A stretch of DNA of 9,591 nt from positions 1-9,591 of the forward strand of contig DAPKRQ010000046.1 in NCBI GenBank assembly GCA_031800475.1. The letters run 5' to 3'. This stretch comes from Kuafuiihalomonas phototrophica (GTDB taxonomy: Bacteria > Myxococcota > Kuafuiibacteriia > Kuafuiibacteriales > Kuafuiibacteriaceae). Under the pieces are notes generated by a model. It was not told the origin of the DNA and did no database searches. It was given only the letters and a program-made list of their open reading frames with translations. Of the stretch, positions 6,423 through 9,591 are shown one piece after another; positions within the stretch are counted from its first letter, which is position 1, and each line of letters opens with the position of its first letter. The position numbers and the translations under genes were made by a program.

Positions 6423-7202
6423 TCAGGCCGGGCCCGGGGAAGCCGCCGCCACGATCTGCGCGAAGTCGCTCGCCTTCAGGGAAGCCCCTCCGACCAGGCC
6501 CCCATCCACATCGGGCTGGGCGAACAGGTCGGCAGCGTTACTCGGCTTGACCGAGCCGCCGTACTGGAGCCGAACGGCCAGGCCCGGGTCGCCCCACCGT
6601 TCGGCGAGCTGAGCGCGAATGTCGGCGTGCACCTCTTGCGCCTGCTCCGGAGTGGCGGTGCGGCCGGTGCCGATGGCCCACACGGGCTCGTAAGCCACCA
6701 CCACCCGATCCAGCCCCGCGCCCGACCGGCCGATCCCCTCGAGTCCGGCAGCCAGCTGCCGCCGCACCACGTTCAGGGTGAAGCCCCCATCCCGCTCCCG
6801 AAGGGATTCGCCGACGCACAGAATGGCCGACAGGCCGCCCGCCAGCACCGCATCCACCTTGGCCCGAACCAGGGCATCGCTGTCGCCGAACAGGCTTCGC
6901 CGCTCGCTGTGGCCCACGATCACGTACCGAACCCCCAGATCCGCCAGCATGGGCACCGAGATCTCGCCGGTGAACGCCCCACTCGGGTCGGGGTGCACGT
7001 TTTGGGCCGCGAGGGCCAAGGGGCCATCGGCGATGGCCTCCCGGGCTGCGTCGAGGGCGCAGGCCGCCGGCGCCACCGCCACTTCGGTGGTCGACTCCGA
7101 CAGGTTCGGGAGGGCGTCCAAGATCTGTCGCACCAGTTTCCGGGCCTCGCTGGGAGTCCCGTGCATCTTCCAGTTTCCGCAGACGAAAGGCCGGCGGGCC
7201 AT
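6423..7202 (-). CDS. tpiA: Triosephosphate isomerase
   Basis: A full-length (259-residue) TIM-barrel enzyme that interconverts dihydroxyacetone phosphate and glyceraldehyde 3-phosphate in glycolysis and gluconeogenesis. The catalytic set is complete: Asn10 and Lys12 in GNWKMH, His98 in VGHSERR (96-102), and the glutamate base Glu172 in AYEPVWAIGTG (170-180). The flexible loop 6 continues IGTGRTATPEQAQEVH. Phosphate-binding segments GGSVKP (215-220) and GGLVGGASL (234-242) are present. The ATG at 7202 shares one base with the pgk stop (TGATG) and has GGAGG at 7210-7214, seven nt upstream within pgk. This implies tight translational coupling. The usual WE in the QNVHWE-type segment is replaced by PD (NVHPDPSGAFTG), which is a modest variation. 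Confidence 0.98.
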   Translation of the reverse strand: MARRPFVCGNWKMHGTPSEARKLVRQILDALPNLSESTTEVAVAPAACALDAAREAIADGPLALAAQNVHPDPSGAFTGEISVPMLADLGVRYVIVGHSERRSLFGDSDALVRAKVDAVLAGGLSAILCVGESLRERDGGFTLNVVRRQLAAGLEGIGRSGAGLDRVVVAYEPVWAIGTGRTATPEQAQEVHADIRAQLAERWGDPGLAVRLQYGGSVKPSNAADLFAQPDVDGGLVGGASLKASDFAQIVAAASPGPA

Positions 7203-8380
7203 CAGCTGGCCTCCAGCACGGCCACGCCCGGCAAGGTCTTGCCCTCGAGCAGCTCGAGGGATGCGCCGCCCCCGGTGGAAACGTGGGACACCCGATCGGC
7301 GAGCCCGGCCCGGTTCAGTGCCGAGACCGAGTCACCGCCGCCGACCACCGAAACCCCGGAACTGGCCGCGATGGACCGGGCCACCGCGAACGTGCCCTCG
7401 GCAAAGGCTGGCCATTCGAACACCCCCATAGGCCCGTTCCAGAAGATCGTCCGGGCTTTGGCCAATATCTCGTCGTAGCGCTGTCGCGTCCGGGGACCGA
7501 TGTCCAAGCCCATGAAGCCCTCTCGGATCTCGGTCACCGCCTCGGCCGGAGCGTTCTCGCTGAACTGCTGCGCCACCATGTGGTCTTCGGGAAGCATCAG
7601 CTGCACGCGGCGGGCAGCCGCCGACTTGAGAAGCCGCTCGGCGACCGCCACCTTGTCGGACTCGACCCGGCTGTTCCCGGTGGGCAAGCCTCGGGCTTTC
7701 ATCAGCGTGTAGGCCATGGCGCCGCCGATCAAGATCGACTGGCAGCGGTCCAAAAGACTCTGAAGAACACCGATCTTGTCCGAGACCTTGGCTCCCCCGA
7801 TCACCGCGACGAAGGGCTGTTCCGGCTCCCTGGAAAGCTTACCCAAGTATTCGAGCTCTCGCTTCATCAGCAGCCCCACACCCTTGTCCCGCACGAAACG
7901 GGCGATGCCCGCCGTGGATGCATGAGCTCGGTGCGCCGCGCCGAAAGCATCGTTGACGTAGACCTCGACCCCCTCGGAAAGAGCCTTGGCAAACTCTTCG
8001 TCGTTCTTCTCTTCGCCTGGATGGAACCTCGTGTTCTCCAGCAAGAGCACTTGCCCATCTCGCAGATCTCGAACGTTCTTTCGCACCCCATCACCGACGC
8101 AATCATCCGCGAAGCCGACTTCGGTCTGGAGCAGCTCGGCCAGGCGCCCCGCCGCCGGTTCGAGGGATTGGTCCGGGTCCGGTCGACCCTTGGGTCGGCC
8201 CAGGTGCGAGGCCAGGACCACCCGCGCGTTCATCTTGCGGGCCAGCTCGATGGTCGGAAGCGCCGCCCGGATGCGCGTATCGTCCGTGATCCGACCCTCG
8301 CCATCGAGGGGCACATTGAAATCCACCCGGATGAAGGTCACCCGGCCGGCCAGCTCCAGGTCGTGAATGCTTCGGACCAA
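7202..8380 (-). CDS. pgk: Phosphoglycerate kinase
   Basis: A 392-residue cytoplasmic enzyme that transfers the acyl phosphate of 1,3-bisphosphoglycerate to ADP, giving ATP and 3-phosphoglycerate. All family landmarks are intact: RVDFNVPL (18-25), DDTRIRAALPTI (33-44), SHLGRPKG (58-65), ENTRFHPGEEKN (115-126), NDAFGAAHRAHAS (143-155), GGAKVSDK (195-202), NGPMGVFE (315-322), nucleotide-binding GGGDS (347-351) and STGGGASLEL (368-377). The start is an unusual TTG at 8380, supported by a strong GAGGAG six nt upstream and by the family-like N-terminus. It begins 10 nt after gap and overlaps tpiA by one base, so the three glycolytic genes form one operon. Confidence 0.98.
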   Translation of the reverse strand: MVRSIHDLELAGRVTFIRVDFNVPLDGEGRITDDTRIRAALPTIELARKMNARVVLASHLGRPKGRPDPDQSLEPAAGRLAELLQTEVGFADDCVGDGVRKNVRDLRDGQVLLLENTRFHPGEEKNDEEFAKALSEGVEVYVNDAFGAAHRAHASTAGIARFVRDKGVGLLMKRELEYLGKLSREPEQPFVAVIGGAKVSDKIGVLQSLLDRCQSILIGGAMAYTLMKARGLPTGNSRVESDKVAVAERLLKSAAARRVQLMLPEDHMVAQQFSENAPAEAVTEIREGFMGLDIGPRTRQRYDEILAKARTIFWNGPMGVFEWPAFAEGTFAVARSIAASSGVSVVGGGDSVSALNRAGLADRVSHVSTGGGASLELLEGKTLPGVAVLEAS

Positions 8381-8386
8381 GGTCCG

Positions 8387-8392
8387 CTCCTC
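8387..8392 (-). promoter_or_regulatory. Ribosome-binding site that fixes the TTG start of pgk
   Basis: GAGGAG on the minus strand sits six nt before the TTG at 8380 and shares two bases with the TGA stop of gap (8391-8393). The overlap of a strong ribosome-binding site with the upstream stop codon suggests terminating ribosomes can restart on pgk. It supports the non-ATG start. Confidence 0.75.
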
Positions 8393-9413
8393 AGGCCGAC
8401 CGGCGGCTCACGTGCTCGGCCAGGTCGATGCAGCGGACCGAGTACGCCCATTCGTTGTCGTACCAGCTGACCGCCTTCACCATGGTCCCTTCCACAACCT
8501 CGGTCAGTTCCAGGTCCACCGTGGAACTGTTTTCGTTGCCGTTGAAGTCGATGGACACGAGCGGCTCGGCGGACACGCCCAAGATTCCCGACAGCGGGCC
8601 GGATGCGGCCGCGCGGAGGGCTTCGTTGACCTCTTCCTTCGTCGTCGCCTTCTTCGTGCGGGCCGTGAAGTCGACCAGAGATACGTTTCGGGTCGGAACC
8701 CGGACCGCGAAGCCGTTCAGTTTTCCGGCCAGGTGGGGCAGCACCAAACCCACGGCCTTCGCCGCGCCAGTGCTGGTCGGAATCATCGATTCGAACGCAG
8801 CCCGTGCCCGCCGAAGGTCGGAGTGCGGCAGATCCAGGATCCGCTGATCGTTCGTGACCGAGTGGATCGTGGTCATCAAACCGTGGTCCACGCCGAACGC
8901 ATCGTCGATGACCTTGACGACGGGAGCCAGGCAGTTCGTGGTGCAAGAGGCGTTGCTGATGATGACGTGCTCTGATGGGTCGAAGGTCTCGTGATTGACA
9001 CCCATGCAAAACGTGGCGTCAACGCCCTTGCCGGGCGCAGAGATGATCACCCGCTTTGCGCCGGCATCCACGTGGGCACCGGCCTTTTCTTTCGAACGGA
9101 ACAGACCCGTGCATTCCAGGACCAGGTCGATTCCGAGGTCCTTCCAAGGGAGGGATGCGGGATCCTTTTGGGCGGTCACCGTGACTTTCTGGCCGTCGAT
9201 CACCAGCTGGTCCCCGTCGACTGTGGCATCGCCCCGAAACGGCCCGTGCACCGAGTCGTACCGGAACAGATGGAGCAGAGTCTCGGCGTCCGTCAGGTCG
9301 TTTACGGCCGCCAGCTCCAGCTGGCCATCGCCGCGGGCTCGGCGATGGGTCAGCGCTCTCGCGATGCAGCGGCCGATGCGGCCAAACCCGTTGATGGCGA
9401 TTCGAGTCCCCAC
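8391..9413 (-). CDS. gap: Glyceraldehyde-3-phosphate dehydrogenase, type I
   Basis: A 340-residue phosphorylating GAPDH that oxidises glyceraldehyde 3-phosphate to 1,3-bisphosphoglycerate. The Rossmann motif is INGFGRIGR (7-15). The catalytic cysteine is Cys157 in SNASCTTNCLAP (153-164), and His184 in TTIHSVTNDQ is the activating base. The phosphate-binding region STGAAKAVGLVLP (214-226) and the C-terminal WYDNEWAYS (317-325) are present. Asp39 in VNDLTD, and no sign of NADP-type substitutions, suggests NAD specificity; this is an inference from family knowledge. The GTG at 9413 is chosen because GGAGG lies seven nt upstream (9421-9425) and the NAD-binding motif follows at the usual distance. 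It is the first gene of the gap-pgk-tpiA operon. Confidence 0.98.
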   Translation of the reverse strand: MGTRIAINGFGRIGRCIARALTHRRARGDGQLELAAVNDLTDAETLLHLFRYDSVHGPFRGDATVDGDQLVIDGQKVTVTAQKDPASLPWKDLGIDLVLECTGLFRSKEKAGAHVDAGAKRVIISAPGKGVDATFCMGVNHETFDPSEHVIISNASCTTNCLAPVVKVIDDAFGVDHGLMTTIHSVTNDQRILDLPHSDLRRARAAFESMIPTSTGAAKAVGLVLPHLAGKLNGFAVRVPTRNVSLVDFTARTKKATTKEEVNEALRAAASGPLSGILGVSAEPLVSIDFNGNENSSTVDLELTEVVEGTMVKAVSWYDNEWAYSVRCIDLAEHVSRRSA

Positions 9414-9433
9414 GTGTGCACCTCCGGGGGTCC

Positions 9434-9460
9434 CTTAGAAGACGGACTCCCGGCCGTCAA
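9434..9460 (-). promoter_or_regulatory. Candidate promoter of the glycolytic operon
   Basis: On the minus strand TTGACG (9460-9455) matches a -35 box at five of six positions. TCTAAG (9439-9434), 15 nt later, matches a -10 box at four of six. The spacer is shorter than the usual 17 nt. A transcript starting just beyond would have a leader of roughly 15-20 nt carrying GGAGG for gap. The position in the divergent intergenic space is right, but the match is only moderate. Confidence 0.3.
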
Positions 9461-9473
9461 CGCCATCCGCTCC

Positions 9474-9509
9474 CGTCCAGACTGCCGCCGTCGGAAGACG
9501 GGCTGGACG
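9474..9509. other. Interrupted hairpin in the divergent intergenic region
   Basis: Perfect 7-bp arms (9474-9480 CGTCCAG with 9503-9509 CTGGACG) enclose a second perfect 5-bp stem (9488-9492 with 9497-9501) capped by GGAA on the plus strand. They are separated by a 7-nt bulge (9481-9487) on one side and one base (9502) on the other. As plus-strand RNA it would form a bulged stem-loop with a GNRA tetraloop in the leader of the rightward gene. As DNA it could be an operator lying just upstream of the candidate gap promoter. No T-tract follows on either side, so a terminator is unlikely. Confidence 0.45.
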
Positions 9510-9539
9510 CCTCGGGCCCGGCAACGTTAGACCTCGGGC

Positions 9540-9591
9540 ATGGACGGTCGCTCGCCAGTTCCGCCTCCCCGCAACGAGCCCGTGGTGCCCC
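9540..9591 (+). CDS. Start of a divergent gene, possibly 1-pyrroline-5-carboxylate dehydrogenase
   Basis: An ATG at 9540 opens a plus-strand frame that reaches the window edge; 17 codons are visible (MDGRSPVPPPRNEPVVP). The VPxPxNEPV pattern near the N-terminus resembles the start of bacterial 1-pyrroline-5-carboxylate (glutamate semialdehyde) dehydrogenases of proline catabolism. This is recognition from very few residues and could be chance. No convincing Shine-Dalgarno precedes the ATG. If real, it is transcribed away from gap, and the 126-bp gap between them would hold both promoters. Confidence 0.4.
   Translation, partial: MDGRSPVPPPRNEPVVP

Noticed and set aside
3547..6612. Open frame of 1021 codons on the plus strand
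   Set aside because: It runs antisense to the lipoprotein, tRNA, secG and the repeat array; its repetitive Arg/Gly/Ala composition reflects secG and the tandem repeats read backwards.
1..9591. Defence island, prophage, transposon or biosynthetic cluster
   Set aside because: I found no transposase, integrase, nuclease, toxin-antitoxin, phage or synthase motif in any frame with coding character; the content is housekeeping plus lipoproteins.

Overview
The window is a GC-rich bacterial chromosomal segment in which every well-supported gene lies on the minus strand, so transcription runs from right to left. Three things point to the Myxococcota or a related former deltaproteobacterial lineage: two Cys-rich lipoproteins (one with an Asp/Gly-rich linker), a TerB-like protein, and a gap-pgk-tpiA-secG-tRNA-Leu block with heavily GC-biased codons. 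This placement is inferred from gene content and style; no marker gene was compared.

Right part (about 9591 to 4684). A gene starting at 9540 on the plus strand is cut by the window edge. It diverges from a compact glycolytic operon: gap (NAD-type GAPDH), pgk and tpiA, packed with a 10-nt gap and then a 1-nt overlap. After tpiA comes an array of about ten degenerate 17-bp tandem repeats. Next is secG, whose normal two-helix core carries an acidic, low-complexity C-terminal extension of about 375 residues, followed by tRNA-Leu(GAG).

Middle part (about 4626 to 2660). A Cys-rich lipoprotein of unknown function follows the tRNA and is closed by an intrinsic terminator at 3468-3490. A small TerB-like protein comes next, then a 237-bp spacer with two strong hairpins.

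Left part (2659 to 1). mreB (actin-like cell-shape protein) is followed 12 nt later by holA (DNA polymerase III delta subunit), and 31 nt later by another Cys-rich lipoprotein that runs off the left edge. No mreC or mreD is in view.

Most of the content is housekeeping: lower glycolysis, Sec export, clamp loading and cell shape. I found no defence system, mobile element, CRISPR array or biosynthetic cluster. The items most worth a second look are the giant acidic SecG tail, the 17-bp repeat array between tpiA and secG, a glutamate-to-glutamine change at the expected catalytic position of MreB, and a structured divergent intergenic region upstream of gap.
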